Shown piece by piece: positions 54,734 to 64,000 of a stretch of 64,000 nucleotides of DNA. The position numbers and the translations under genes are program-made. The stretch's first letter is position 1. Every line of letters starts with the position of its first letter. A model generated the notes under the pieces. It had not been told where the DNA came from. It searched no databases and saw nothing but the letters and a program-made list of their open reading frames with translations. The DNA comes from Planctomycetota bacterium. Its GTDB lineage: Bacteria; Planctomycetota; UBA8108; JACQVS01. The DNA lies in the NCBI GenBank assembly GCA_028280485.1, contig JANQLS010000002.1, forward strand, positions 42,803 to 106,802, given 5' to 3'.

Positions 54734-56152
54734 ATGAAGATCGACATTATAGTCGTTTATGTAGGACGGTATGAGCGGGGTCATGAGAAGAATTTTGTCC
54801 CCCCAATCACGGGAATCCATCTCGCCGCAATCACTCCTGACCATCATGATGTTCGAGTCATTCATCAGCAGGTTCAGTCACCCGACTTCAATACCGACGC
54901 CGACCTTGTGGCTCTCTCCTTTTTTAGTGGGTTTGCCCCAGAAGCCTATCGCTTGGCTTTAGAGTTTCGTAAGCGAGGTAAAACTGTGATTGCTGGTGGG
55001 CCCCATGTAACTTTTTCACCCAAGGAAGCGAGTCGAATTTTCGACAGTGTGGTGCTCGGAGAAGCGGAGTCGGTCTGGCCCAGTTTGCTCTCCGATGCTG
55101 AACAAGGAACACTTCGACCGAAATACACCGGACAAGCCCTTCCTTTGGATGGTCTTCCTACTCCCCGCTACGATTTATTGCCTCAATCTTTTTTCGTTCC
55201 TCGCGTTATTCAGGCCACTCGCGGATGCCCGTTTACTTGCTCCTTTTGTACCGTTCCCACCTTGAATCCCGGATTTCGGATGCGACCGGTAGATTCCGTT
55301 TTAAAAGATATCGATTACAACAAGTTTCGTTACTGGTGGCAGCGCAAAGTGGTTTGGTTTTGGGATGATAATCTCACGGCCAATCGTAGGTGGATTAGAG
55401 AACTATTAGCGAAGATGGTTCCAAAGAAGAAATGGTGGTTGACTCAAGCAAGTATGGATATTGCTGAAGATCCAGCTCTTCTCGATCTTATGCAAAAGAG
55501 TGGTTGCATCGGTATCTTCTTCGGAATTGAGTCCTTTGGAGATGAATCCCTCCATTTTGCGGGGAAGCCACAAAACAGGGTCAATGAATATCGGCGTAAA
55601 ATTTCTGAACTCCACAAACGGGGGATGTGCGTCATGGCTGGGTTTATCTCCGGCTTAGATGGAGATACTCCTCAGAGTATTCATGCTATGGCGAAGCAAC
55701 TGGATGACATCGGGGTCGATGTACCTTTTCTCAGTATATTGACTCCGTTTCGGGGAACCCCCGACTACAAGAGATACCAAGACGAAGGCCGATTATTGCC
55801 GGATAGGGGTTGGGAGTTTTACAATGGATATAATGTGACCTTCAAGCCAAGACAAATGTCTCCCTCTGAACTGTTAAAGGCTCATCGAAACCTCTGGCAA
55901 GAAGCCTTTTCTCTTCGTCGTTCTTTTAGACGAATAGTAAAAGGGGTTTTTCGACTTCGCTGGGGCGCCTTGATGATGTCGATAGCCATGAACGGCTTTT
56001 ATTCTCTTAAGGCCCTTCGAAAAAATCAGCCCGTGAATTTCGAAAACCGAACGACTTATCACGAAATCAGTTCTCTTATACGTAGTGAAATGCATCCCAA
56101 TCAGAAAGAAAAACGCATTGCGGTCTCTCTAGGGAGTGGGTGTGATGTATAG
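54734..56152 (+). CDS. B12-binding domain radical SAM protein
   Basis: AAAGGAGAG (about 54720-54728) precedes ATG 54734. The 472-residue protein has an N-terminal Rossmann-like cobalamin-binding domain (about 1-130; [43 protein letters not shown]). This lacks the D-x-H-x-x-G loop of base-off binders, as in many radical SAM partners. The radical SAM cluster motif is C-P-F-T-C-S-F-C (Cys165, Cys169, Cys172). GIFFGIES, a later glycine-rich strand, and [16 protein letters not shown] complete the barrel. The C-terminal 100 residues are basic. Methylation or ring chemistry on lipid or cofactor precursors is plausible; the substrate is unknown. Confidence 0.88.
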   Translation: MKIDIIVVYVGRYERGHEKNFVPPITGIHLAAITPDHHDVRVIHQQVQSPDFNTDADLVALSFFSGFAPEAYRLALEFRKRGKTVIAGGPHVTFSPKEASRIFDSVVLGEAESVWPSLLSDAEQGTLRPKYTGQALPLDGLPTPRYDLLPQSFFVPRVIQATRGCPFTCSFCTVPTLNPGFRMRPVDSVLKDIDYNKFRYWWQRKVVWFWDDNLTANRRWIRELLAKMVPKKKWWLTQASMDIAEDPALLDLMQKSGCIGIFFGIESFGDESLHFAGKPQNRVNEYRRKISELHKRGMCVMAGFISGLDGDTPQSIHAMAKQLDDIGVDVPFLSILTPFRGTPDYKRYQDEGRLLPDRGWEFYNGYNVTFKPRQMSPSELLKAHRNLWQEAFSLRRSFRRIVKGVFRLRWGALMMSIAMNGFYSLKALRKNQPVNFENRTTYHEISSLIRSEMHPNQKEKRIAVSLGSGCDV

Positions 56153-56273
56153 ATACATTTCTCAAATAAAAACATTCGCTTACAAAAATCGAATATCATA
56201 ATGATTCATTTAATCTTTTAGTTGAGGGGGAGTTGAAGGATATACATTTTAGATAATTGAGAGGATTCCCTCT

Positions 56274-56819
56274 ATGGCTCATTCGAACTCATTGATTGAT
56301 TTAATTCGGGATAGTAAGTACGACGAAGCGATGGATCTTTTAAAATCCTCTCCAGAGCTCGCCACTCAATGCCTTGAAGAGGAAGGACAACTGAACGGAG
56401 CTTCTCCTCTTCATTGGGCTGCCCATCGCAATGCGAAAGAACTCTGTGATAGACTCATCGAATTAGGAGCTAACGTCAACGACTCAGCGACTGATTGGTG
56501 GCTCACACCACTGTCGTGGGCGGCCGATGCTGGTAGTGCTGAAGTGGTCGAACTTTTACTTCAGCACGGTGCAGAAGTCGACCAAGATGTCGTGGTGGGG
56601 CTCACTGCTCTTCATGCGGTCGCTATGGGGGGCTCCTCCAGAGGAAGTAGAGACCCTGAAGCCTATAAAAGAACAGCTGAGATCTTGATCGCTTATGGTG
56701 CTGACGTCAATAAGCCTACAGATAGAGATCAACGTACGCCTTTAGACGAAGCCTTAAAGAGTGGGAATAAGGCCGTTGAAGAAGTCTTGAGAACTCACGG
56801 CGCAAAAGCTTCTAAATAA
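56274..56819 (+). CDS. Ankyrin-repeat protein
   Basis: A GAGAGGA site precedes ATG 56274. The 181-residue protein holds about four ankyrin repeats: GASPLHWAAHRNAKELCDRLIELGANVND, LTPLSWAADAGSAEVVELLLQHGAEVD, LTALHAVAMGG and RTPLDEALKSGNKAVEEVLRTHGAK. No signal peptide; a cytoplasmic protein-binding role is inferred. It stands alone between the radical SAM gene and the DUF1552 operon. Confidence 0.9.
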   Translation: MAHSNSLIDLIRDSKYDEAMDLLKSSPELATQCLEEEGQLNGASPLHWAAHRNAKELCDRLIELGANVNDSATDWWLTPLSWAADAGSAEVVELLLQHGAEVDQDVVVGLTALHAVAMGGSSRGSRDPEAYKRTAEILIAYGADVNKPTDRDQRTPLDEALKSGNKAVEEVLRTHGAKASK

Positions 56820-57183
56820 TTTCCATCCCATTTCAAGCCCGAAGTGTTAACGCGGGTCACGCGTCTAACCCAATGAATAATACTTTCTACCTAACGGCAC
56901 ATTGCCGCTTGATATTCAAGTTAACTAGCCCGAAGAGATTCTCCCAGCCCACCTAAAAACTCGCCCCGCCATAAACCTCGCACCATCATTTCCATTCCCA
57001 ATCCCTTAAATTTCTACAATTACTCAACTTCCACGTTTAGATTCTGAATTTCCAGCATTGCAATTCATATCCTAAAGATGGGATAATGAAACAACTTATG
57101 CAATTCTAAAAGCGCAATTAGAAGATCCTAAACTAGAAGATCTAAACAAAAGATTTAGTCTCTTCAAAACCAAAGGACGCGGG
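56820..57183. other. Intergenic region, no gene recognised
   Basis: This 364-base gap separates the ankyrin gene from the DUF1552 operon. A CCCGAAGTGTTAACGCGGG string near 56838 resembles a decayed arm of the CCCTCGCT.ACGCTTCGGG repeat. AAAGGA at 57172-57177 is the ribosome site of the next gene. Nothing else was seen. Confidence 0.45.
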
Positions 57184-58503
57184 ATGTCAATCGATCGTAG
57201 AGAAATGATGCGAAGAACGGCCACGGGAATAGGCGCAGCTGCCACCTTGCCGTTATTACCTAATTTGGCCAATGCAGCGACTGCTAGTGGAGTTAAGCGA
57301 GTCGTCTTCTTTTTACAGAACCAGGGCTTCGATCCCAAAACTTGTATTCCCGAGGGCATGGGAAGTAGCGGCTCATTAGTGAAATCCAAATTGCCAGAGC
57401 CGATCAAAGCCTTAGAGCCCTACAAAGAAAAACTCCACATCATCAACGGCCTTCACGGCCTTCATACGAGTCCATCGCACAGTGCCTTTTTTGGTGCATT
57501 AGGAGGTTACCGTGGGAGCGATGGCGTTCCACCCAGTGCCTCCACCATCGACTATGAAGTCAGTAAAGTTCTCCCTCAGACCCTTCTACCGCATCTTTGC
57601 ATCGGAATGGACTCCATGGAGAACATGTCGGCCAAGCCTACCGTCGCCAACCTTTCGGCTAGCGGTGCCGGGCAACCCATCTTTATGCATTCGAATCCGA
57701 ATCTTCTTTACCAGATGTTATTCGGTGGTATTTCCAAAGGTAACATTCGTAAAGAACACGAAGCGCGCTCGAGTGTTCTCGAACACATCGAAAAGATGGC
57801 CGCAAAGAAGGGGCAAAAATTACCCTTCGCCGACAAGCAACGCTACGGTCAGTTCGTTCAAGGTTTTAAAGAGATCAATGGTTTGAGAACTCGTCTCGCC
57901 AAAGTCTCGGATCACTTGAAAAAATTCGCTCCTAAAGTCGACGATCGTTACTCCAAGCCAAAATACGAAACGGACTGGCATGATGCCCTTTTAGATCTCG
58001 GTATCGCTTCTTTGAAATCAGGGATCACCAATACTCTAACAATCGGTTCGGGTCGCGGTGAAATCTTTGGTTCTTGGAAGGGTTTAGGCATCGAAAAGCA
58101 AGGTCACAACCTGGGCCACATGAAGCAACACGGCGAAGAGATTTGGACAAAAATCCGTCAATACAATTGCAGTATGCTCGTCAAGATTATGCAGGAGTTG
58201 GAAAGTATCCCCGAAGATGGCGGTACGATGATGGATAACACTCTCATTGTTTACACCTCGAATAACGCCGACAAGCAGCACACCAACGGCGCCACTTGGC
58301 CCGTGATGCTCCTCGGTAATTTTGACGGCCGATTTAAGACCGGGCGCTTCACTCAACTCGATGGTAAACGTCCCATCAATGCCCTCTACGCTTCAATCCT
58401 CCAAGCCACCACCGGAAAGTCGGTGGAACGCTTCAATATGAACGAAAAGATGGCGAAAAAATTTGACTCGAGTGTCGGTCCACTCAAGGAAGTGTTGGTG
58501 TGA
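57184..58503 (+). CDS. DUF1552 family protein with twin-arginine-like leader
   Basis: The 439-residue protein starts with [30 protein letters not shown], a Tat-type leader. DUF1552 markers include [49 protein letters not shown] and [20 protein letters not shown]1552 proteins are the partners of DUF1592 proteins in planctomycetes and relatives, analogous to the DUF1501-PSD1 pairing. The exported role is not established. Its stop overlaps the following GTG start by four bases, so the two are translationally coupled. Confidence 0.9.
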   Translation: MSIDRREMMRRTATGIGAAATLPLLPNLANAATASGVKRVVFFLQNQGFDPKTCIPEGMGSSGSLVKSKLPEPIKALEPYKEKLHIINGLHGLHTSPSHSAFFGALGGYRGSDGVPPSASTIDYEVSKVLPQTLLPHLCIGMDSMENMSAKPTVANLSASGAGQPIFMHSNPNLLYQMLFGGISKGNIRKEHEARSSVLEHIEKMAAKKGQKLPFADKQRYGQFVQGFKEINGLRTRLAKVSDHLKKFAPKVDDRYSKPKYETDWHDALLDLGIASLKSGITNTLTIGSGRGEIFGSWKGLGIEKQGHNLGHMKQHGEEIWTKIRQYNCSMLVKIMQELESIPEDGGTMMDNTLIVYTSNNADKQHTNGATWPVMLLGNFDGRFKTGRFTQLDGKRPINALYASILQATTGKSVERFNMNEKMAKKFDSSVGPLKEVLV

Positions 58504-61079
58504 TCAGGTTTCGCCTTCCCTTTGCGCTTTTATTCTCAATCTTCGCAGTCAGCAGCCACGCTGCCGATACCTACACCCCCGGTCTAAAGACTCAAAAGAC
58601 CTTCGAGGGCTTCGTTACGCAATTTCTCGATCAACATTGCCTCAATTGCCATGACGAAGATACTCAGAAGGGGGACCTGTCGTTAGAAAAGCTGGGCCCG
58701 GTCGATGAATCCAACGCGACTCTATGGAAGTCCATTTGGACGAAGGTCACGCTCAAAGAGATGCCGCCGAAGAGGAAAGATCAACCGGAAGTGATCGAGA
58801 GATTGATCTTCTCTGATTGGATTATCGAAGAGCTCACGCGCGCTCTTAAAGATAAGGGTGGCTTTACGGCTCATCTCGACCCGAAAAAGGGAAACTACGT
58901 CGATCATGAGTTGTTGTTTGAAAAACTTCCCGAAAAGATTCAACTCAAACCCACATCTTCACCCGCTCGCCTCTGGCGAGTCACACCGCAAGAGCACATC
59001 ACGCGTCTCAATGATTTGATCAATACGGAGCCTGAGTACAACCCTTCGAAACCCGGTTTACGTACTCATGGGGATGTTGTTCCTACGAATCATGGAGGTG
59101 AGCTCAAGCTCTACTTCGGAGTCGATCGAATCACCCGATGGCAAGGCGGAACCGTGGCATACGCCACTTCAGTCAAGAGCGTTCCAGTTGTTTTGGCCTC
59201 GGCCCGTTCGCACGGTTTAAAAAATTACCCTGACTTTTATTCCGTCAACAGTGCGGAATCGACTCAGATCTTGGGCAAGGCAGCTGACATCATCAAATAC
59301 ATGGCTTACGGGCCGTTGAGTATTGCCAACCCCGAACAGATTACGGATGATCCGAAGTCTTACAAAATGGTAGGGGACATCCGTGGCCTTCCCACGGCCA
59401 TCGTCTACAACACGAAGGTCGTACGCCCCCTCACTCCCGTTTACGATCTGCTGAAGGATCCTGGAATCAGCGACGAGAAACTTCAAGCTGCGGTCGACTA
59501 TCTCTTCGAAGCGTTAACCTTCCGTCCACCGACCCAAAAAGAATCTGATGATTACGTAAGTATCGTAAAACAGTCGATGGACCAGTTAGGCAAAAAAGAT
59601 GGAGCGGTCCTCGGTTTATCAGCGATCTTTCTCGATCGTGATTCTCTCTTTCGTTCTGAATTAGCGGAAAAAGGTAAGCCCGACGTTCACGGACGCGTCA
59701 TGCTCAAGGATTGGGAGTTGGGCTTAGCAGTGAATCACGCTTTGTGCTACATCAAACCCGATGAAGAACTCAAGAAAGCCATTACTTCAGGTCGAATGCG
59801 AACTCGAGCGGATGTGAAGCGTGAAGTCGAACGCATGCTGAACGATCCTAGTATTCGAAAACCCCGAGTGCTTCAATTCTTCCGAGATTACTTTGATTAC
59901 GACCGTGGTGGTTACATCTGTAAAGACACCAAAGCCTTGGCTCAAGCGGGAGTAGCAGGTCGAGGGCAAAACCATTATCGATCTATGTTCGACGCCACGG
60001 CAAGCACGGATCGTCTCATCGAATGGTTACTCGAAGAAGATAAAGAAGTGTTCAAGCAGTTACTGACGACCGAGAAAGTCGTCGTGACTAAGAACGACAC
60101 TAAATATTTCGGGGAACGCCTCGACAAAAGAGGCACTGCCAAGAGAAATGCAGAACTCAAAGCTGAGGATGCAGCTGAGAGGAAGAAAGCTTTAGAAGAA
60201 GTTAAAGCCTTAGAGACTGAAGTCGCTCAACTTGAAAAATCATTGAGAGAGGCACCTCGTCAAAAACAAAAAGGAATCAAACGGACTCTCAGTCGTAAAA
60301 AGAAGACCTTAACTCAATCTAAGAGAAGGCTTGAGGGCGGCAGAAATAGAAACAACAGAAGAAATCGAAACGCTAATCCCAGTGTACGCCCCGCAAGTTT
60401 AAATGGACCAAAGATCTACGCTCGAGTCAGTCGTAAAAGTTTCGGTAATGGTTCGATGAAACCCGAACGCCAATTAGCAACCGTTCCGAAAGGGCAGCGA
60501 TTAGGGCTTTTGACGCATCCTTCATGGCTGGTTTCACAATCCGACGCAATGGATAATCACGCCATCCACCGGGGGATTTGGATCCGAGAGCGTTTACTGG
60601 GTGGAGGAATTGCTGACGTCCCCATCACCGTCGATGCGATGCTTCCCGATGAACCTCAAAACACACTTCGTCATCGAATGCGCGTCACCCGTGAAAAGTA
60701 CTGTTGGACCTGCCATAAAAAAATGGATCCCCTGGGACTTCCTTTCGAAATGTACAATCACGCCGGACTCTTTCGAAAATATGAGCAAGGGGAACCCGTC
60801 GACACCTCGGGTGAAATCATCGATTCGGGTGACCCCTCTCTCGATGGGAAGGTCAGTAACGCAATCGAACTGATTCAAAAACTGGCTGAGAGTCAGCGAG
60901 CCGAACAAGTTTTCGTTCGCCACGCCTTCCGTTTTTGGATGGGCCGTAACGAGACTCTCAACGACGCTCCCGTCCTGAAAGAAGCTCACCGAGCTTACCG
61001 CAAAAGTGGGGGAAGCATGAAAGCATTGATCACTTCCCTTCTCACTTCCGATGCTTTTCTTTACCGAAAAGTTAAGTAA
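58500..61079 (+). CDS. DUF1592-family planctomycete cytochrome-type protein (with DUF1588-like haem site), first copy
   Basis: The GTG start at 58500 overlaps the previous stop. The 859-residue protein has a signal peptide ending SHAAD. An N-terminal CLNCH site (47-51) lies in a PSCyt1-like segment. A helical core (about 300-500) shows [12 protein letters not shown], and LTTEKVVV is DUF1592-like. The late CWTCH haem-type site (735-739; [20 protein letters not shown]) is the DUF1588 signature, and the tail matches DUF1585. A Lys/Arg-rich, coiled-coil-like insert (about 555-630) is unusual for the family. Exported, presumably haem-bearing. Confidence 0.9.
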   Translation: MIRFRLPFALLFSIFAVSSHAADTYTPGLKTQKTFEGFVTQFLDQHCLNCHDEDTQKGDLSLEKLGPVDESNATLWKSIWTKVTLKEMPPKRKDQPEVIERLIFSDWIIEELTRALKDKGGFTAHLDPKKGNYVDHELLFEKLPEKIQLKPTSSPARLWRVTPQEHITRLNDLINTEPEYNPSKPGLRTHGDVVPTNHGGELKLYFGVDRITRWQGGTVAYATSVKSVPVVLASARSHGLKNYPDFYSVNSAESTQILGKAADIIKYMAYGPLSIANPEQITDDPKSYKMVGDIRGLPTAIVYNTKVVRPLTPVYDLLKDPGISDEKLQAAVDYLFEALTFRPPTQKESDDYVSIVKQSMDQLGKKDGAVLGLSAIFLDRDSLFRSELAEKGKPDVHGRVMLKDWELGLAVNHALCYIKPDEELKKAITSGRMRTRADVKREVERMLNDPSIRKPRVLQFFRDYFDYDRGGYICKDTKALAQAGVAGRGQNHYRSMFDATASTDRLIEWLLEEDKEVFKQLLTTEKVVVTKNDTKYFGERLDKRGTAKRNAELKAEDAAERKKALEEVKALETEVAQLEKSLREAPRQKQKGIKRTLSRKKKTLTQSKRRLEGGRNRNNRRNRNANPSVRPASLNGPKIYARVSRKSFGNGSMKPERQLATVPKGQRLGLLTHPSWLVSQSDAMDNHAIHRGIWIRERLLGGGIADVPITVDAMLPDEPQNTLRHRMRVTREKYCWTCHKKMDPLGLPFEMYNHAGLFRKYEQGEPVDTSGEIIDSGDPSLDGKVSNAIELIQKLAESQRAEQVFVRHAFRFWMGRNETLNDAPVLKEAHRAYRKSGGSMKALITSLLTSDAFLYRKVK

Positions 61080-61083
61080 TTCA

Positions 61084-63669
61084 ATGGTTCAACTTTGGAA
61101 TAGACTGACTAACAAAAAATCCTGGGCAGTGCTCAGCCTCGCTCTTTTGGCTCTCATTGCGACTTCCGTAATGGGTGAGTCCAACAAGAGATTGCCTTCC
61201 ACTATTGAGCCCTTGCTAACGAAATACTGTGTGAGCTGTCACGGGGAAGAAAAGCAAAAAGGCGACATTCGATTTGATCGCTTAGATCCCGATATCGTTC
61301 ACGGAAAAGACGCTGAAATTTGGCAGTTAGCACTCGACCAGTTAAACCTCGGCGACATGCCACCTAAAAGGGCAAAGAAGAAACCCACGAATAACGAACG
61401 TCGTCAGTTGGTGAATTGGCTCACGGAATCCCTCAAAGAAGCCGCCCAGCTCAAGCGTAAAAATATCCGTGGGGTGATGCGCCGACTCACTAAAGAACAG
61501 TACACCCGTTCCCTTCAGGATTTATTAAAGTTAGAGGTGGATTTTGGCCGGCACCTACCCCCTGAAGGCTTGTCTGCAGATGGCTTCAAGAATAACGGTG
61601 AGACTCTGACGACTTCTTTATTACAAACCGAGTATTACTTAAACACCGCTCAGCGGGCTTTAAATAAAACCATCATCTCTGACAATCCTCCTACGAATTA
61701 CCGCTACAACTTCAAGTTCGGAAAAGGGATCAATAAAGACCCCAAGAAGAAACAAAAAAGAAAACCGGGTGCCAAGGAAGTCCCAATATCCACCAAAGAT
61801 CATATAGTCGTGACTTCTGAAAACCGGCATATGGGGACAACCGAAAGTAACTATGAAGTTAACGACAATGGGCAACGCAGCTACCCCGATTTGCGCGGAG
61901 CTCGAAACAAACGCTTTAAAGTTTTAAAGGAAGGAATCCTCCTTCAACCCGCGATTCCCACAGTAGAAAAGGGCGGTGACATCTGGTTAGCCCCCATGCC
62001 CAGTCTCAAAATTCACCTTCGTGATTTTCCGATGGAAGGTGATTACGTCTACAGGGTAAAGGTCGCCCGAGCAAACACTGAGGATAAAGAATACCCTTAC
62101 CTTCGATTTTGTGTGGGAGAGTGGCTCGATCATGGTGAAGATTTCCAGACCCTCGAACGGTCGGTCAAAGTCACCGGTACTCTCGACAGCTTACAAACCA
62201 TCGAGTTCCGAGGTCGTTTAGAAAATCATCCCATCCCAATTTACGATCCAAACAATAAAGACATCGCCACGATGATCGTCTTGGGGATTTGGAATGACGC
62301 CTTGGCTTTAAAGAAATCGGTCGGCGATCCAGCCCTCATCGTGGATTCGATTGAAATTGAATTTGGGCATTTAGGTGCTTGGCCTCCTGAGCGGGAGAAG
62401 CACATCTTTATTGATTCAGATAATAAGAATAATGAACTGGTTTACAGCCGGGAGATCATCCAAAGCTTTTTGAATAGGGCCTTTCGACGCCCTGCATCTC
62501 AATCTGAAGTGGATTCTTACTACGAACTCTGGAAGTCGTTCCGACCTGATTGCCTCAACTTTAAGCAGAGCATCCGGGATACCTTGGCGAGTGTATTGTG
62601 TTCCCCGAAGTTTCTGTTTCTCGTTGAATCTCCCGTTGAAGATACAAAGCCGGATACACAAACAAAACCCAATATTATTACTGAGCATGAATTGGCTAGT
62701 CGACTGGCTTACTTCCTTTGGAACACCATGCCTGATGATCAACTCTTACAGCTTGCAAAACAAAATCAACTTCGATATCGATTGCCTTCAGAGATCAACC
62801 GGCTGATCAAGGATCCACGATCCCGAAACTTTGTCGCCGACTTTTGCGAACAGTGGCTGGAGATGGAGAAGATGACCCACACCAAAGTGGACGTGAATAA
62901 ATTTCCCCGATTCAATCGCTTTGTTCGAGACGATATGCACAGAGAAACTCGATTGTTCTTTGAGGAAATTTTCTATAAAAATATGAGCATCCTGACTTTT
63001 GTCGACGCAGACTTCACCATGCTCAACCAAAACCTCGCTCAATTTTACGGGATGGACAACATCAGAGGCGGGCACTTCCGTAAGGTCGCACTCGCTGAGG
63101 ATTCAAAGCGAGGAGGATTGATTTCTCAGGGACTCTTTCTTACCGGCAATTCCAATGGTAAAGAACCGCATCCCATCAAACGTGGAGCCTGGTTGATCAG
63201 TCGATTGTTGGATGATCCGCCGCCACCTCCGCCACCCAATGTGCCTCAGCTCGACGAGGATGATCCCAACTTTACCAAGCTTCCGATTAAGAAACAGTTG
63301 GAGATTCACCGAGATAACCCTTCTTGTTTTGATTGTCACGCCAAGGTCGATCCCTGGGGATTATTGCTAGAAAATTACAACGCGGTGGGGCTATGGAAGC
63401 ATACGGAAGGGGCTGCAGAGGCGACTTTACCAACGGGTAAAACTCTTGATGGCGTCGACGCCCTGAAAGCGTATATACTTAAAGAGAAGAAAGATCAGTT
63501 TGCTCGATCTTTGGTCCAACACCTACTTCGATATGCATTGGGTCGATCCTTATCATTTACCGATCGAGAAGAAATTGATAAAATTATCGAGCAAGTAAAA
63601 AAAGATGACTACAGGTTACAGGGATTACTTCGATCGCTGATCACCAGTCCCTTGTTTTCTAAAAGGTAG
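61084..63669 (+). CDS. DUF1592-family planctomycete cytochrome-type protein, second copy (DUF1587/1592/1595/1588/1585)
   Basis: I place the start at ATG 61084, after the previous stop; an earlier in-frame codon lies inside the preceding gene. The 861-residue protein has an N-terminal membrane helix, CVSCH (49-53) and the DUF1587-like MRRLTKEQYTRSLQDLLKL. DUF1595 (FLNRAFRRPASQSEVDSYYELW), DUF1592 (ELASRLAYFLWNTMPDDQLL) and DUF1588 (RGGLISQGLFLTGNS, KRGAWLISRLLDDPPPPPPPNVP) follow. The terminal DUF1585 region includes CFDCH and LLRYALGRSLSFTDREEID. This is a fuller version of the architecture than its neighbour. It precedes a second DUF1552 gene. Confidence 0.92.
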   Translation: MVQLWNRLTNKKSWAVLSLALLALIATSVMGESNKRLPSTIEPLLTKYCVSCHGEEKQKGDIRFDRLDPDIVHGKDAEIWQLALDQLNLGDMPPKRAKKKPTNNERRQLVNWLTESLKEAAQLKRKNIRGVMRRLTKEQYTRSLQDLLKLEVDFGRHLPPEGLSADGFKNNGETLTTSLLQTEYYLNTAQRALNKTIISDNPPTNYRYNFKFGKGINKDPKKKQKRKPGAKEVPISTKDHIVVTSENRHMGTTESNYEVNDNGQRSYPDLRGARNKRFKVLKEGILLQPAIPTVEKGGDIWLAPMPSLKIHLRDFPMEGDYVYRVKVARANTEDKEYPYLRFCVGEWLDHGEDFQTLERSVKVTGTLDSLQTIEFRGRLENHPIPIYDPNNKDIATMIVLGIWNDALALKKSVGDPALIVDSIEIEFGHLGAWPPEREKHIFIDSDNKNNELVYSREIIQSFLNRAFRRPASQSEVDSYYELWKSFRPDCLNFKQSIRDTLASVLCSPKFLFLVESPVEDTKPDTQTKPNIITEHELASRLAYFLWNTMPDDQLLQLAKQNQLRYRLPSEINRLIKDPRSRNFVADFCEQWLEMEKMTHTKVDVNKFPRFNRFVRDDMHRETRLFFEEIFYKNMSILTFVDADFTMLNQNLAQFYGMDNIRGGHFRKVALAEDSKRGGLISQGLFLTGNSNGKEPHPIKRGAWLISRLLDDPPPPPPPNVPQLDEDDPNFTKLPIKKQLEIHRDNPSCFDCHAKVDPWGLLLENYNAVGLWKHTEGAAEATLPTGKTLDGVDALKAYILKEKKDQFARSLVQHLLRYALGRSLSFTDREEIDKIIEQVKKDDYRLQGLLRSLITSPLFSKR

Positions 63670-63678
63670 GAGTGAGTT

Positions 63679-64000
63679 GTGAATCATAAACCGTGGCTGA
63701 TCGATCGCCGAACCATGCTCAAGGGATTGGGTGTTTGTTGTGGTTTGCCTTTCTTTGAAGCCATGGCAAAAGAACCCGAAAACGCAACTCAGCCTCGGCG
63801 GCTTTTAAACCTCTATGTGGGTAACGGAGTCAGCCTACCCCACGAGAAATTCACCAAGATCCGAGACGACTGGCACTGGTTTCCTCACGAAGCCGGTCGT
63901 GACTACAAAATGACCAAGGTCTTGGAGCCTTTGAAAGAGAAACGTGATCAATTCACGATTTTCGGGGGACTCTCTCATCCTAAATCTCGAAACCTTCTCG
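63679..64000 (+). CDS. DUF1552 family protein, second copy, cut by window edge
   Basis: The GTG start at 63679 has AGGAG (63668-63672) six bases ahead. The 107 residues visible begin with DRRTMLKGLGVCCGLPFFEAMA, a leader of the Tat type. RRLLNLYVGNGVSLPHEKF and KVLEPLKEKRDQFTIFGGLSHP then follow, as at the start of DUF1552 proteins. The remainder lies beyond the window. It is the fourth gene of the operon beginning at 57184. Confidence 0.88.
   Translation, partial: MNHKPWLIDRRTMLKGLGVCCGLPFFEAMAKEPENATQPRRLLNLYVGNGVSLPHEKFTKIRDDWHWFPHEAGRDYKMTKVLEPLKEKRDQFTIFGGLSHPKSRNLL

Noticed and set aside
1..64000. CRISPR arrays, rRNA or tRNA genes
   Set aside because: No regularly spaced direct repeats, no conserved rRNA segments and no cloverleaf with conserved T-loop were recognised by eye; a covariance search would be needed to exclude a tRNA.

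Overview
The window looks like a chromosomal segment of a planctomycete, or a close relative in the PVC group. The evidence is the set of families present: PSCyt1/PSCyt2/PSD1 (DUF1549/DUF1553) paired with DUF1501, two DUF1552/DUF1592 pairs, a sulfatase, a DUF6288-type protein, TIGR03067 domains, a TIGR02604/TIGR02603-type propeller plus cytochrome fusion, dockerin-like C-termini, and a TIGR02989-type ECF sigma factor next to a FecR-like anti-sigma factor. Base composition is moderately AT-rich for that group. No rRNA, tRNA, CRISPR array or replication origin was recognised. The species cannot be named from the sequence alone.

Layout. 1-177: 5' end of a transposase running off the left edge. 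485-8442: a VHL-beta/zinc-protease lipoprotein, a mono-haem cytochrome and a PSCyt-PSD1/DUF1501 operon, closed by two strong hairpins. 8631-11788 (minus): a 2OG-Fe(II) oxygenase, two half-size PepSY membrane proteins and a broken small membrane gene. 12088-18951: alpha/beta hydrolase, sulfatase, DUF998-like membrane protein, beta-lactamase-fold hydrolase and a CtlX-type amidinohydrolase. 18971-27102: a nonsense-disrupted exonuclease, a sialidase-like protein, DUF4240, two FGE-like proteins, a TIM-barrel isomerase, an ACP-like protein and a propeller. 27486-34467: a lipoprotein, a gene read here as a selenoprotein, a DUF6288-type protein and an AlkD-like protein. 34690-47300: a 1525-residue catabolic fusion protein, a phosphoesterase, a lipocalin-TIGR03067 fusion, a TolB-like propeller, a small kinase and a third FGE-like protein. 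47313-53377: a HEAT lipoprotein, FecR-like protein and ECF sigma factor, then two tandem FGE-dockerin proteins. 53412-56819: a VOC protein, a GNAT acetyltransferase, a B12/radical SAM enzyme and an ankyrin protein. 57184-64000: a DUF1552-DUF1592-DUF1592-DUF1552 operon cut by the right edge.

Together the genes suggest a secreted, periplasm-centred lifestyle built on polymer degradation (sulfatase, sialidase, sugar isomerase, DUF1080, haem-tagged planctomycete proteins), with many exported proteins of unknown role.

The strongest novelty is at 28581-29918. One reading frame carries two in-frame TGA codons in a U-G-P-U-T-G-C arrangement at the expected active site of a thioredoxin-like domain. 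A perfect hairpin follows within the spacing reported for bacterial SECIS elements. The frame then continues for 379 sense codons through a CxxCH site and PDZ-like domains. I read it as a diselenide-type (UxxU) selenoprotein. A second unusual pattern is a family of roughly 115-150 bp paired palindromes (REPIN/MITE-like) whose arms supply the stop codons of five genes. A second short palindromic family (three copies of a GCAAGAAAAT-type hairpin) lies between genes.
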